This document shows positions 1-6,512 of a stretch of 6,512 nt of DNA, one piece after another. Position numbers and translations under genes: made by a program. The DNA comes from Gammaproteobacteria bacterium. Lineage in GTDB: Bacteria; Pseudomonadota; Gammaproteobacteria; Halothiobacillales; Halothiobacillaceae. The DNA lies in contig JARJMX020000189.1 of assembly GCA_029335925.2 (NCBI GenBank), forward strand, positions 1 through 6,512. The letters are read 5' to 3'. Position 1 is the stretch's first letter, and every line of letters starts with the position of its first letter. Below the pieces are notes generated by a model. That model was given only the letters and a program-made list of their open reading frames with translations. It was not told where the DNA came from and did no database searches.

Positions 1-430
1 CGCCGAATACGTCGCCGAGGACGGCAGCAAAAAAACCCCTGTTATGATCCACCGTGCCATCCTCGGCAGCTTGGAGCGCTTTGTCGGCATCCTGATCGAG
101 CACTATGCGGGCAGTTTTCCGCTCTGGCTCGCTCCCGAGCAGATCGCGGTCATGGGAATCACGGACCGGCACGCCGACTACGTACAGAAGGTCACACAAA
201 CCCTGCGCTCCGCGGGCTTCCGCGCCCGCGCCGATTTGCGCAACGAGAAGATCGGCTTTAAAATTCGAGAATTAACTTTGCAGCGCATCCCCTATCTTGT
301 GGTGATTGGGGATCGCGAAGTGGAACAGCGTCAGATCTCCGTCCGCACGCGGAGCGGCGAGGATCTCGGCAGCATGGGGCTGGATGACTTTATCACCAAA
401 CTGCGAGTAGAAGTCGAGCAGCGCCGTTGA
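1..430 (+). CDS. thrS: Threonyl-tRNA synthetase, C-terminal part (gene cut by window start)
   Basis: This is the last 142 residues of threonyl-tRNA synthetase, which attaches threonine to tRNA-Thr in the cytoplasm; codon phase starts at base 2 and TGA is at 428-430. The piece opens in the end of the class II catalytic core: YVAEDGSKK and then [11 protein letters not shown], the class II motif 3 whose arginine contacts ATP. From about residue 35 onward lies the alpha/beta anticodon-binding domain ([12 protein letters not shown], then [24 protein letters not shown] and [12 protein letters not shown]), all highly similar to enteric ThrRS as I remember it. The N-terminal TGS and editing domains and motifs 1 and 2 lie outside the window. 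An ATG at 44 is internal, not a start, because the family sequence continues upstream of it. infC follows after 40 bases, as in other proteobacteria, so co-transcription is likely. Nothing looks damaged. Confidence 0.97.
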   Translation, partial: AEYVAEDGSKKTPVMIHRAILGSLERFVGILIEHYAGSFPLWLAPEQIAVMGITDRHADYVQKVTQTLRSAGFRARADLRNEKIGFKIRELTLQRIPYLVVIGDREVEQRQISVRTRSGEDLGSMGLDDFITKLRVEVEQRR

Positions 431-458
431 CGCGACGCTGAATTGTTAAAAACATATT

Positions 459-473
459 GAGGGTATCACCATC
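459..473 (+). promoter_or_regulatory. infC ribosome binding site and ATC start
   Basis: GAGG at 459-462 lies 8 bases before ATC at 471-473. The other in-frame ATC (465) is only 2 bases from this GAGG and the in-frame ATT (456) lies upstream of it, so spacing singles out 471. The in-frame stop TAA at 447-449 limits the gene on the 5' side, and no ATG, GTG or TTG in this frame combines good spacing with the full family N-terminus. Seen directly: sequence and spacing. Inferred: use as the start. Confidence 0.72.
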
Positions 474-1013
474 GCACTTGTACCTCCTGGGCGCGAGAAA
501 AAAGACGGCGAACCGCGCCTAAACTCGGAAATTACTGCCCGTGAAGTCCGCCTGATCGACGCCGAAGGCAATCAGGTCGGCATTGTTTCCCGCTATGAGG
601 CTTTGCGCATGGCGGAGGAAGCCGAACTTGACCTGGTCGAGATCTCGCCGCAGGCCCAGCCGCCGGTGTGCAAGATCATGGACTTCGGCAAGTTCCGCTA
701 TCAGCAGCAGAAGAAGGCTTCCGAGGCCAAGAAGAAGCAGAAGGTGATCGAGGTCAAAGAAGTCAAATTTCGTCCTGGCACCGAAGAAGCCGATTACCAG
801 GTCAAGATGCGTAACGTGGTGCGTTTCCTGGAAGAGGGCAACAAAGCCAAGATCACCCTCCGCTTCCGCGGGCGCGAGATGGCCCACCAGGACATCGCCA
901 TGCAGATGTATGACCGCATCGAGAAGGTTCTTGGCGAGCTGGCAATTGTCGAGCAGCGCCCCAAGCTCGAAGGTCTGCAGATGGTGATGGTGGTCGCCCC
1001 GCGTAAGCGCTGA
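471..1013 (+). CDS. infC: Translation initiation factor IF-3, ATC start
   Basis: IF-3 binds the 30S subunit, keeps it apart from 50S, and checks the start codon and initiator tRNA. From the ATC at 471 the product has 180 residues, the same length as E. coli IF-3. The N-terminal domain runs to about residue 78 ([35 protein letters not shown]), a lysine-rich linker helix covers about 79-92, and the C-terminal domain follows ([39 protein letters not shown]). A later TTG at 603 would lose about 44 conserved residues and is rejected. IF-3 genes typically begin with AUU or AUC, codons that IF-3 itself discriminates against, which gives translational autorepression; the ATC here fits that scheme. 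The gene lies between thrS and the rpmI leader, and its stop is 25 bases before a terminator-like hairpin. Identity is certain; the exact start is the only open point. Confidence 0.95.
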   Translation: MALVPPGREKKDGEPRLNSEITAREVRLIDAEGNQVGIVSRYEALRMAEEAELDLVEISPQAQPPVCKIMDFGKFRYQQQKKASEAKKKQKVIEVKEVKFRPGTEEADYQVKMRNVVRFLEEGNKAKITLRFRGREMAHQDIAMQMYDRIEKVLGELAIVEQRPKLEGLQMVMVVAPRKR

Positions 1014-1038
1014 TCGTGCAGGCCGAGGCGAACATCCC

Positions 1039-1068
1039 GACGCCCCTCCCGAGGGGCGTCTCATTTTT
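1039..1068 (+). terminator. Intrinsic terminator-like hairpin after infC
   Basis: GACGCCCCTC (1039-1048) and GAGGGGCGTC (1051-1060) are perfect inverted repeats, effectively a 9-bp GC-rich stem with a CCCG tetraloop. TCA and then five T (1064-1068) follow. It begins 25 bases after the infC stop and should end at least part of the thrS-infC transcripts. Because rpmI and rplT are commonly read from the same transcript as infC, it may be a partial terminator that lowers downstream expression. The T-tract is short and starts 3 bases after the stem, so efficiency is uncertain. Confidence 0.75.
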
Positions 1069-1234
1069 GGATGACTCGGAAGGCCGTTTGATGGCCATCC
1101 GGGTCTCATCAAGCCGGGGAAAACCCGGTCAATGGGGGCCGCCGGGCGGATGATCCGGGCCCATAGTCCAGCCCTGCAGCGCTGACGCTCCGGCGCCACG
1201 GGATTTTGAAACACTGAAACTGGAGTCGAAAACG
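1069..1234 (+). promoter_or_regulatory. Structured leader upstream of rpmI; possible L20 operator
   Basis: These 166 bases hold no credible ORF but are GC-rich and full of dyads: GATGGCCATC (1090-1099, a 10-base palindrome), a CCGGG/CCCGG hairpin with a GAAAA loop (1113-1129), and CGGAT-G-ATCCG (1147-1157). ATCCGGG occurs twice (1097-1103 and 1153-1159). TCCAG (1167-1171) could pair with CTGGA (1220-1224), which would hide the rpmI Shine-Dalgarno GGAG (1222-1225; 9 bases before ATG). In E. coli the region before rpmI forms a long-range pseudoknot bound by L20 to repress rpmI-rplT translation, so a similar role is a reasonable inference. I see no convincing sigma70 promoter here. The pairings were found by eye and not folded. 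Confidence 0.4.
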
Positions 1235-1429
1235 ATGCCCAAAATCAAGAGCAACAGCGGCGCGGCCAAGCGCTTCAAGAAGACGGCCTGTGGCTTCAAG
1301 CGCAAGTCCGCCTTCAAGCGCCACATCCTGACCAAGAAGAGCAGCAAGACCAAGCGTCAGCTCGGCGCTCCGGTCTATGTCCACAAGAGCGACGTCAAGC
1401 AGCTCGTTCGCCTGCTGCCCTACGCCTGA
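1235..1429 (+). CDS. rpmI: 50S ribosomal protein L35
   Basis: This is a 64-residue basic protein of the large ribosomal subunit. The start [17 protein letters not shown], the central [15 protein letters not shown] and the end LLPYA are the hallmark segments of L35 (bL35), and the length matches the family (about 64-65 residues). ATG at 1235 has GGAG at 1222-1225, 9 bases upstream. It follows infC after 221 bases and precedes rplT by 29 bases, the standard rpmI-rplT pair. In E. coli its translation is repressed by L20 acting at the leader, with rplT repressed through coupling; the structured leader here is compatible with that but does not prove it. Confidence 0.97.
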   Translation: MPKIKSNSGAAKRFKKTACGFKRKSAFKRHILTKKSSKTKRQLGAPVYVHKSDVKQLVRLLPYA

Positions 1430-1433
1430 TGAC

Positions 1434-1445
1434 TAGCTTAAGCTA
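1434..1445. repeat. 12-bp palindrome in the rpmI-rplT gap
   Basis: TAGCTTAAGCTA is a perfect 12-base palindrome between the rpmI stop and the rplT Shine-Dalgarno AAGGAG (1445-1450), sharing its last A with the latter. With no spacer for a loop it can form only a short hairpin, so it may be a chance pattern or a minor element near the rplT ribosome binding site. Confidence 0.35.
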
Positions 1446-1458
1446 AGGAGACCACACC

Positions 1459-1818
1459 ATGGCACGAGTCAAACGTGGCGTTATCGCCCGCGCCAAGCAC
1501 AAAAAGATCCTTGCCAAAGCCAAAGGCTACTACGGCGCCCGCTCGCGTACATTCCGCGTCGCCAAGCAGGCCGTCATCAAGGCCCAACAGTACGCTTACC
1601 GTGATCGTCGGCAGAAGAAGCGTCAGTTCCGCAGCCTGTGGATCGTGCGCATCAATGCCGAGGCCCGCAACAATGGCCTGTCTTACAGCCGCCTGATGAG
1701 CGGTCTGAAGAAGGCGTCCATCGAGATCGACCGCAAGGTCCTGGCGGACATCGCCGTGCACGACAAGGCTGCCTTCGCGGCTCTGGCCGAGCAGGCCAAG
1801 GCCGCCCTCGCCGCCTGA
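1459..1818 (+). CDS. rplT: 50S ribosomal protein L20
   Basis: L20 (bL20) is an early-assembly 23S rRNA-binding protein of the 50S subunit; this copy has 119 residues against 118 in E. coli. The very basic N-terminal extension ([18 protein letters not shown], then [18 protein letters not shown]) threads through rRNA, and the C-terminal globular part holds [20 protein letters not shown] and [21 protein letters not shown] at 1445-1450 lies 8 bases before the ATG, a strong site. The gene is 29 bases downstream of rpmI and is followed by a terminator or attenuator hairpin at 1840-1873. In E. coli the C-terminal domain of L20 also binds the rpmI leader as a repressor; the RNA-binding segments are present here, so autoregulation is plausible. 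Confidence 0.98.
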   Translation: MARVKRGVIARAKHKKILAKAKGYYGARSRTFRVAKQAVIKAQQYAYRDRRQKKRQFRSLWIVRINAEARNNGLSYSRLMSGLKKASIEIDRKVLADIAVHDKAAFAALAEQAKAALAA

Positions 1819-1839
1819 GCCCGACACACGTTCGCATGC

Positions 1840-1873
1840 AAGAGGGGGCGGCCTTAGGGTCTCCCCCTTTTTT
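1840..1873 (+). terminator. Intrinsic terminator or attenuator between rplT and pheS
   Basis: GGGGG (1844-1848) pairs with CCCCC (1863-1867). The stem extends outward through AAGA (1840-1843) with four of the T's, and inward, past one C/T mismatch, through GGCC (1850-1853) with GGTC (1858-1861), closing on a TTAG loop. Six T (1868-1873) follow directly. This is a strong rho-independent terminator shape. It ends the ribosomal-protein unit and, by position, matches the E. coli pheST attenuator, where pheM translation governs read-through; no Phe-rich leader peptide is visible here, so plain partial termination is equally possible. Confidence 0.85.
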
Positions 1874-1891
1874 GTCTGTCTGCCATCGTAG

Positions 1892-2965
<1,074 letters not shown>

Positions 2966-2977
2966 GAGACTCCCACC

Positions 2978-5356
2978 ATGCGTTTTTCCGAACACTGGCT
3001 GCGCGCGTGGGTCAATCCCGCGCTTTCCGCCGAACAGCTCGGCGCCCAGCTGACCATGGCCGGTCTGGAGCTGGATACCCTGGAACCTGCCGCCCCCCCC
3101 TTCTCGGGCGTGGTCGTGGCCCGCATCCTCACCGTCGAGCCCCATCCGGACGCCGACAAGCTGCGTGTCTGCAAGGTTGATGACGGCACGGGCCAGCCTG
3201 TGCAGGTCGTATGTGGCGCGCCGAATGCGCGCACCGGCCTGATGGCGGCCTTCGCCCGCGTGGGCGCCCAGCTGCCGGGGGGCCTGGCCATCAAGCAGGC
3301 TAGGCTGCGTGGCGTTGAATCCTTCGGTATGTTGTGTGGTGCAGATGAGCTGGGTCTTTCCGGCTATCCCGATGGCCTGCTCGAACTACCCGCGGACGCC
3401 CCGGTGGGTGAGGATCTGCGCACCTACCTCGACCTCGATGACCACGTCATCGAACTCGACATAACCCCCAACCGCGGGGACTGCCTGAGCATCCTCGGCC
3501 TTGCGCGCGAGACGGCAGCGCAAAACGGCCTGCCCCTAGGGGGGCCCACCCTGGCCCCTGTTCCAGCTCGCAGCGACGCCGCCGTACGCGTGACCCTCAG
3601 CGCCCCTGCGGCCTGTCCGCGCTACTGTGCCCGCGTCATCGAAGGCCTGGCGACGGACGCGACTACCCCGCTGTGGCTGAGCGAGCGTCTGCGCCGCTCG
3701 GGTCTGCGTCCCATTCACCCCATCGTGGACGTCACCAACTACGTCATGCTGGAACTCGGCCAGCCGCTGCACGCCTTCGACCTCGACCGCCTGCAGGGCG
3801 GTCTTGAGGTCCGTCTGGCCCACGCGGGTGAGAGCTTGACCGCCTTGGATGGCCAAACCCTGAACCTCGAAGCCAACATGCTGGTGATCGCCGATGGTCA
3901 AGGCCCGATCGCCCTCGCCGGCATCATCGGCGGCCAAGATTCTGGGGTTCGGGCAGGCACCAACCGCATCGTGCTGGAGAGCGCCTACTTCAGCCCCGAG
4001 GCCCTCGCCGGTCGCGCCCGCCGCCTGGGCTTGTCCACCGATGCGGCGTACCGCTTCGAGCGTGGCACCGACCCCGAACTCCCGCGCACCGCCATCGAGC
4101 GGGCCACGCAACTCCTCTGCGAGATGTTCGGCGGCACCCCTGGGCCGGTAGTCGAGGTTAGCCAGCCCGAGCACCTGCCGATGCGCCGCCCGATCCTGTT
4201 GCGGCGCGCCCGTATCGAACGCCTGCTCGGCTTCACCCTGACCGATGCCGAGGTGGAGGGCATCCTCACCCGCCTCGGCATGCAGCTCACGCCCGCAAAG
4301 GAAGGCTGGAGGGTGATCGCCCCCAGCCACCGCCACGACCTCACCATTGAGGCCGACCTGATCGAGGAGCTGGCGCGAATGCACGGCTACGACAAACTGC
4401 CGGCCCGTCTGCCTATGACCGAGCTGGCCATCCAGCCCCGTCCAGAGCAGCGCATGGACCTGGATGAGCTGCGCGAGCGCCTGGTGACCCTTGGCTATCG
4501 AGAGGTGATCACCTACAGCTTCGTCGATACACTGCTGCTCGAGAAGCTCACCCCGCACCACCCTCCCATGGTGTTGGCCAACCCCATCTCCAGCGAGATG
4601 GCGGCCATGCGCACTACCCTGTGGGCCGGCCTGATTCACACCCTGCGCTACAACCTCAACCGCCAGCAGGAGCGTGTACGCATCTTCGAGAGCGGCCTAC
4701 GCTTCATAAAAAGCGAAGAAGGGCTTAAGCAGGAGCCGATGTTTGCCGGCCTTGTGTTCGGCGATGCACTGCCGGAGCAGTGGGGCAACCAGGCACGCCA
4801 GGCTGACTTTTTTGACCTGAAGGGCGACCTCGAGGCCATATTCGAACTCGGCGGGCTGCAGCGCCGGGTGCAATGGACCCGCGCCCACCACCCTGCCCTG
4901 CACCCGGGTCTGTCCGCCCACCTCCTGCTCGATGGCGAGGAGCTTGGTTGGGCGGGCGTGCTTCATCCGAGCCTGGAGAAGGCCCTCGATCTTCCGGGCC
5001 AGGTCCTGCTGTTCGAACTGCACCAACCCCTCCTACTGCAGCGCCACGTACCGCGCTACCAGGCCGTCTCGCGCTTCCCGGTCATCCGCCGCGACCTCGC
5101 CCTGCTGGTGCCGGATGCGGTGAGTTCGAGCGAGGTACTGGCTTGTCTGCGCGAGCAAGCGCCGGCCTTCTTACGCAAGGTCGAGGTATTTGACGTCTAC
5201 CGCGGCCATGGTGTGCCCGATACTTTCACAAGCATCGCTATCCGCTTGATTTTGCAAGACAATGAGCGCACCCTTAGCGATATCGACGTGGACGGGCTGA
5301 TCGCAACGATGCTCGCCCGGCTGCAGGCCCGTTTTGGCATCACCCTGAGGACATAA
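2978..5356 (+). CDS. pheT: Phenylalanyl-tRNA synthetase beta subunit
   Basis: PheT is the tRNA-binding and proofreading partner of PheS. At 792 residues it is full length (E. coli 795). Domains in order: the N-terminal piece; the EMAP-like OB-fold tRNA-binding domain at about 40-150 ([25 protein letters not shown]); the B3/B4 editing domain at about 210-390 ([49 protein letters not shown]), with H265, E334, T354 and A356 at positions tied to Tyr-tRNA-Phe hydrolysis; B5 at about 400-475 ([13 protein letters not shown]); the inactive synthetase-like core; and the C-terminal FDX-ACB domain at about 698-792 ([14 protein letters not shown]), which binds the anticodon. The Shine-Dalgarno is weak (GAGA, 2966-2969), which with the 12-base gap suggests coupling to pheS. 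A run of eight C at 3093-3100 is in frame. No damage is seen. Confidence 0.98.
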   Translation: MRFSEHWLRAWVNPALSAEQLGAQLTMAGLELDTLEPAAPPFSGVVVARILTVEPHPDADKLRVCKVDDGTGQPVQVVCGAPNARTGLMAAFARVGAQLPGGLAIKQARLRGVESFGMLCGADELGLSGYPDGLLELPADAPVGEDLRTYLDLDDHVIELDITPNRGDCLSILGLARETAAQNGLPLGGPTLAPVPARSDAAVRVTLSAPAACPRYCARVIEGLATDATTPLWLSERLRRSGLRPIHPIVDVTNYVMLELGQPLHAFDLDRLQGGLEVRLAHAGESLTALDGQTLNLEANMLVIADGQGPIALAGIIGGQDSGVRAGTNRIVLESAYFSPEALAGRARRLGLSTDAAYRFERGTDPELPRTAIERATQLLCEMFGGTPGPVVEVSQPEHLPMRRPILLRRARIERLLGFTLTDAEVEGILTRLGMQLTPAKEGWRVIAPSHRHDLTIEADLIEELARMHGYDKLPARLPMTELAIQPRPEQRMDLDELRERLVTLGYREVITYSFVDTLLLEKLTPHHPPMVLANPISSEMAAMRTTLWAGLIHTLRYNLNRQQERVRIFESGLRFIKSEEGLKQEPMFAGLVFGDALPEQWGNQARQADFFDLKGDLEAIFELGGLQRRVQWTRAHHPALHPGLSAHLLLDGEELGWAGVLHPSLEKALDLPGQVLLFELHQPLLLQRHVPRYQAVSRFPVIRRDLALLVPDAVSSSEVLACLREQAPAFLRKVEVFDVYRGHGVPDTFTSIAIRLILQDNERTLSDIDVDGLIATMLARLQARFGITLRT

Positions 5357-5360
5357 CGCT

Positions 5361-5663
5361 ATGGCCCTGACCAAGGCCGACATGGTCGAACGTCTCTACG
5401 AGGAACTCGGTCTCAATAAACGTGAGGCCAAGGACCTGGTCGAGATGTTCTTCGAGGAGATCCGCAATGCCCTCGCCAAGGGCGAGGACGTGAAGCTGTC
5501 TGGCTTCGGCAACTTCCACCTGCGCGACAAGAATGAGCGTCCCGGTCGCAACCCGAAAACCGGGGAGATGATTCCGGTTTCCGCGCGCCGTGTAGTGACC
5601 TTCCGTGCTGGTCAGAAACTCAAGTCGCTGGTCGAGAAACATGCAAGCACGGAAACGGCCTGA
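5361..5663 (+). CDS. ihfA: Integration host factor, alpha subunit
   Basis: IHF-alpha pairs with IHF-beta (encoded elsewhere) to bend DNA sharply at specific sites in the nucoid, in site-specific recombination and at sigma54 promoters. The 100-residue product starts [19 protein letters not shown] and carries the HU/IHF signature at residues 48-67 ([19 protein letters not shown]), with Pro65 at the tip of the beta-arm, the residue that intercalates into DNA in E. coli [18 protein letters not shown] near 75-89 is typical of the alpha chain rather than HU or IHF-beta. GAGGA (5347-5351) lies 9 bases before the ATG, inside the end of pheT, only 4 bases separate the genes, and the 3' end overlaps the next gene by 23 bases. 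This pheT-ihfA linkage is conserved. I saw no IHF consensus site in the window. Confidence 0.97.
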   Translation: MALTKADMVERLYEELGLNKREAKDLVEMFFEEIRNALAKGEDVKLSGFGNFHLRDKNERPGRNPKTGEMIPVSARRVVTFRAGQKLKSLVEKHASTETA

Positions 5664-6018
5664 GGATACCAACGAGCTGCCCGCCATCCCAGACAAGCGC
5701 TATTTCACCATCGGCGAAGCCAGCGAGCTGTGCGCGGTGAAACCGCATGTGCTGCGCTACTGGGAACAAGAGTTCCCCAAGCTCAACCCAGTCAAGCGGC
5801 GCGGCAACCGGCGCTATTACCAGCGCGAGGACATTGAGCTGATCCGCCGCATCCGCACCTTGCTCTATGACCAAGGCTTTACCATCAATGGGGCACGCCA
5901 GCAGCTCGATAGTGCCGACAACGAAGGACATACCCCAGTCAACTCACTGCGCGACATCATCCTACGCGTGGAATCCGTGCTTGCTCTCCTGCGCGAAAGA
6001 TCGCAGCACAAAGATTGA
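5641..6018 (+). CDS. MerR-family transcriptional regulator (conserved ihfA neighbour)
   Basis: This is a 125-residue MerR-type DNA-binding protein. Residues 20-41 form the helix-turn-helix ([21 protein letters not shown]), followed by [21 protein letters not shown] with the RRGNRRYY wing typical of MerR proteins, then [28 protein letters not shown] (the second helical pair). A short helical tail ([19 protein letters not shown], 101-119) is probably the dimerisation helix. It has no long effector domain, and the only cysteine (C31) is in the HTH, so a metal-sensing role is unlikely. A closely similar protein follows ihfA in pseudomonads and other proteobacteria, but I know of no established function. 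The start at ATG 5641 has a weak site (GAG, 5634-5636) and overlaps ihfA by 23 bases, suggesting coupling. The stop TGA lies inside the -35 box of the tRNA promoter. Confidence 0.93.
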   Translation: MQARKRPEDTNELPAIPDKRYFTIGEASELCAVKPHVLRYWEQEFPKLNPVKRRGNRRYYQREDIELIRRIRTLLYDQGFTINGARQQLDSADNEGHTPVNSLRDIILRVESVLALLRERSQHKD

Positions 6019-6043
6019 CGCCCCATCCATGTATCATTATAAT
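6015..6043 (+). promoter_or_regulatory. Sigma70 promoter of the tRNA cluster
   Basis: TTGACG (6015-6020; 5 of 6 to the -35 consensus) and TATAAT (6038-6043; perfect -10) are separated by exactly 17 bases. Transcription should begin near 6050, giving a leader of about 30 bases before tRNA-Pro at 6082. The -35 box contains the merR stop codon, so this promoter makes the tRNAs independent of the upstream protein operon. The stretch after the -10 (ACGTATC) is not a strongly GC-rich stringent discriminator. Confidence 0.85.
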
Positions 6044-6081
6044 ACGTATCTTGAATGCGAACTCGGCAAGTAGATCTGATC

Positions 6082-6158
6082 CGGGGTGTAGCGCAGCCCG
6101 GTAGCGCACCTGCTTTGGGAGCAGGCTGTCGGGGGTTCAAATCCCTCCACCCCGACCA
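6082..6158 (+). tRNA. tRNA-Pro(TGG)
   Basis: A 77-base cloverleaf with encoded CCA. The acceptor stem CGGGGTG/CACCCCG (6082-6088 with 6148-6154) is fully paired, the discriminator is A, the D stem is GCGC/GCGC, the anticodon stem is CCTGC/GCAGG with loop TTTGGGA, and the anticodon TGG is at 6116-6118. The T arm is GGGGG-TTCAAAT-CCCTC with one G-T wobble. The anticodon followed by G37 is the usual proline pattern (a TrmD site). It reads CCA and, by wobble, other CCN codons. It is the first gene of the cluster behind the promoter at 6015-6043, and its place after merR is conserved. Confidence 0.98.
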
Positions 6159-6178
6159 CATGGAAATACTTAGCTACT

Positions 6179-6255
6179 GCGCCTGTAGCTCAACTGGACA
6201 GAGCATCGGCCTTCTAAGCCGAGGGTTGCAGGTTCGAATCCTGCCGGGTGCGCCA
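6179..6255 (+). tRNA. tRNA-Arg(TCT)
   Basis: A 77-base cloverleaf with encoded CCA and discriminator G. The acceptor stem GCGCCTG/CGGGTGC (6179-6185 with 6245-6251) pairs throughout with two G-T wobbles, the anticodon stem TCGGC/GCCGA encloses CTTCTAA, and the anticodon TCT is at 6213-6215. The T arm GCAGG-TTCGAAT-CCTGC is perfect. It decodes the rare arginine codons AGA and AGG. It starts 20 bases after tRNA-Pro and ends 10 bases before tRNA-His, so the three are almost certainly processed from one precursor. Confidence 0.97.
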
Positions 6256-6265
6256 TGTTCTCTAC

Positions 6266-6342
6266 GGTGATCGTAGCTCAGTTGGTAGAGCCCCGGATTG
6301 TGGTTCCGGTTGTCGTGGGTTCGAATCCAATCGATCCCCCCA
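6266..6342 (+). tRNA. tRNA-His(GTG), with imperfect stems
   Basis: The encoded G-1 (6266) facing C73 (6339), the hallmark of tRNA-His, is followed by CCA (6340-6342). The D stem GCTC/GAGC and anticodon stem CCGGA/TCCGG are perfect, and the anticodon GTG is at 6300-6302. Two oddities are seen directly: the acceptor stem GTGATCG/CGATCCC has a T2-C71 mismatch (6268 with 6337), and the T stem GTGGG/CCAAT has a G51-A63 mismatch (6317 with 6329) plus a G-T end pair. Position 37 is G (6303), where E. coli tRNA-His has A; G36-G37 would resemble a TrmD target. All identity elements survive, so it may work, be a decaying copy, or carry sequence errors. Confidence 0.88.
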
Positions 6343-6512
6343 CCTTATCCCTCAATCTCCCGCTCCGTCCTTCAACGCACTTCGTGCCAGAATTCCGGCA
6401 CCTCGAGCGCCTCACGCCGCGCGAAGCTGCAGGATCACCCGAACTTACGCACAGCCGCTGGAGCGAGGCCCCAACAAAACGAACTCCCGCAACCAACGAT
6501 GCGCGCAGAGGA
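6343..6512. other. Unassigned region after the tRNA cluster, with an imperfect palindrome
   Basis: No gene, tRNA or intrinsic terminator is recognised in these last 170 bases. The main structure is GTGCC-A-GAATTC-C-GGCAC at 6384-6401, an 18-base inverted repeat with one A/C mismatch, but no T-tract follows, so it is a poor terminator candidate. Some plus-strand frames stay open to the window edge without a credible start codon or any family resemblance. The tRNA transcript must end here by another route or continue beyond the window. Confidence 0.4.

Noticed and set aside
427..458. Possible infC promoter (TTGACG at 427-432)
   Set aside because: No acceptable -10 box at 16-18 bases; the candidates (TAAAAA, CATATT) have spacers of 14 and 20, so I do not call it.
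603..1013. infC starting at TTG 603
   Set aside because: It would remove about 44 residues that are clearly IF-3 N-terminal domain; the upstream frame stays open and family-like back to 471.
3093..3100. Run of eight C in pheT as a slippage or phase-variation site
   Set aside because: It encodes Ala-Pro-Pro codons in frame in an essential gene; PheT reads intact, and a single C8 tract in a GC-rich gene is unremarkable.
3536..4639. Long minus-strand ORF (367 residues) inside pheT
   Set aside because: It lies opposite the editing and core domains of a full-length, well-conserved pheT; long antisense frames are expected in GC-rich genes and the translation resembles no known protein.
5865..6161. 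Minus-strand ORF (98 residues) over merR and tRNA-Pro
   Set aside because: Its N-terminal WRDLNPRQPAPKAGALP is the familiar spurious translation of a tRNA gene's opposite strand, and the rest shadows merR.
6390..6432. EcoRI, XhoI and PstI sites close together, resembling a cloning adapter
   Set aside because: GAATTC (6390-6395), CTCGAG (6402-6407) and CTGCAG (6427-6432) are near each other, but the sequence between does not match a known adapter exactly and such sites can occur by chance; vector contamination is not supported.
6278..6496. Minus-strand ORF (72 residues) over tRNA-His and downstream
   Set aside because: Its C-terminal part, including GSIGFEPTTT, is the antisense of tRNA-His and the remainder resembles no family I know.

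Overview
The window is a compact, one-strand (+) block of housekeeping translation genes from a GC-rich proteobacterium. The order thrS-infC-rpmI-rplT-pheS-pheT-ihfA-merR followed by tRNA-Pro(TGG) is the arrangement known from gammaproteobacteria outside the enterics, and also from betaproteobacteria. The close protein similarity to enteric and pseudomonad IF3, PheS and IHF-alpha makes a gammaproteobacterium the better guess. A genus cannot be named from this sequence alone.

Layout: the 3' end of thrS (1-430) is followed 40 bases later by infC, which begins at a rare ATC codon (471-1013). A 221-base gap holds an intrinsic-terminator-like hairpin (1039-1068) and then a GC-rich, structured leader. 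Next come rpmI (1235-1429) and rplT (1459-1818). A second, stronger terminator or attenuator hairpin (1840-1873) separates rplT from pheS (1958-2965). pheT (2978-5356), ihfA (5361-5663) and a MerR-family regulator (5641-6018) follow with gaps of 12 and 4 bases and then a 23-base overlap, so pheS to merR is probably one coupled transcription unit. A near-consensus sigma70 promoter (TTGACG, 17 bases, TATAAT) overlaps the merR stop codon and drives a tRNA cluster: Pro(TGG), Arg(TCT) and His(GTG). The last 170 bases hold no recognisable gene.

The genes work together in translation. ThrRS and PheRS charge tRNAs, IF3 controls initiation fidelity, and L35 and L20 are 50S ribosomal proteins, L20 being the likely autorepressor of its own operon. 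IHF-alpha is half of the IHF nucoid protein, and the MerR-like protein is an uncharacterised but widely conserved neighbour. No new system is visible here. The points worth a second look are regulatory (non-AUG infC start, two internal terminators, no Phe-rich leader peptide before pheS) and a tRNA-His gene with two mispaired stem positions and an unusual G37.
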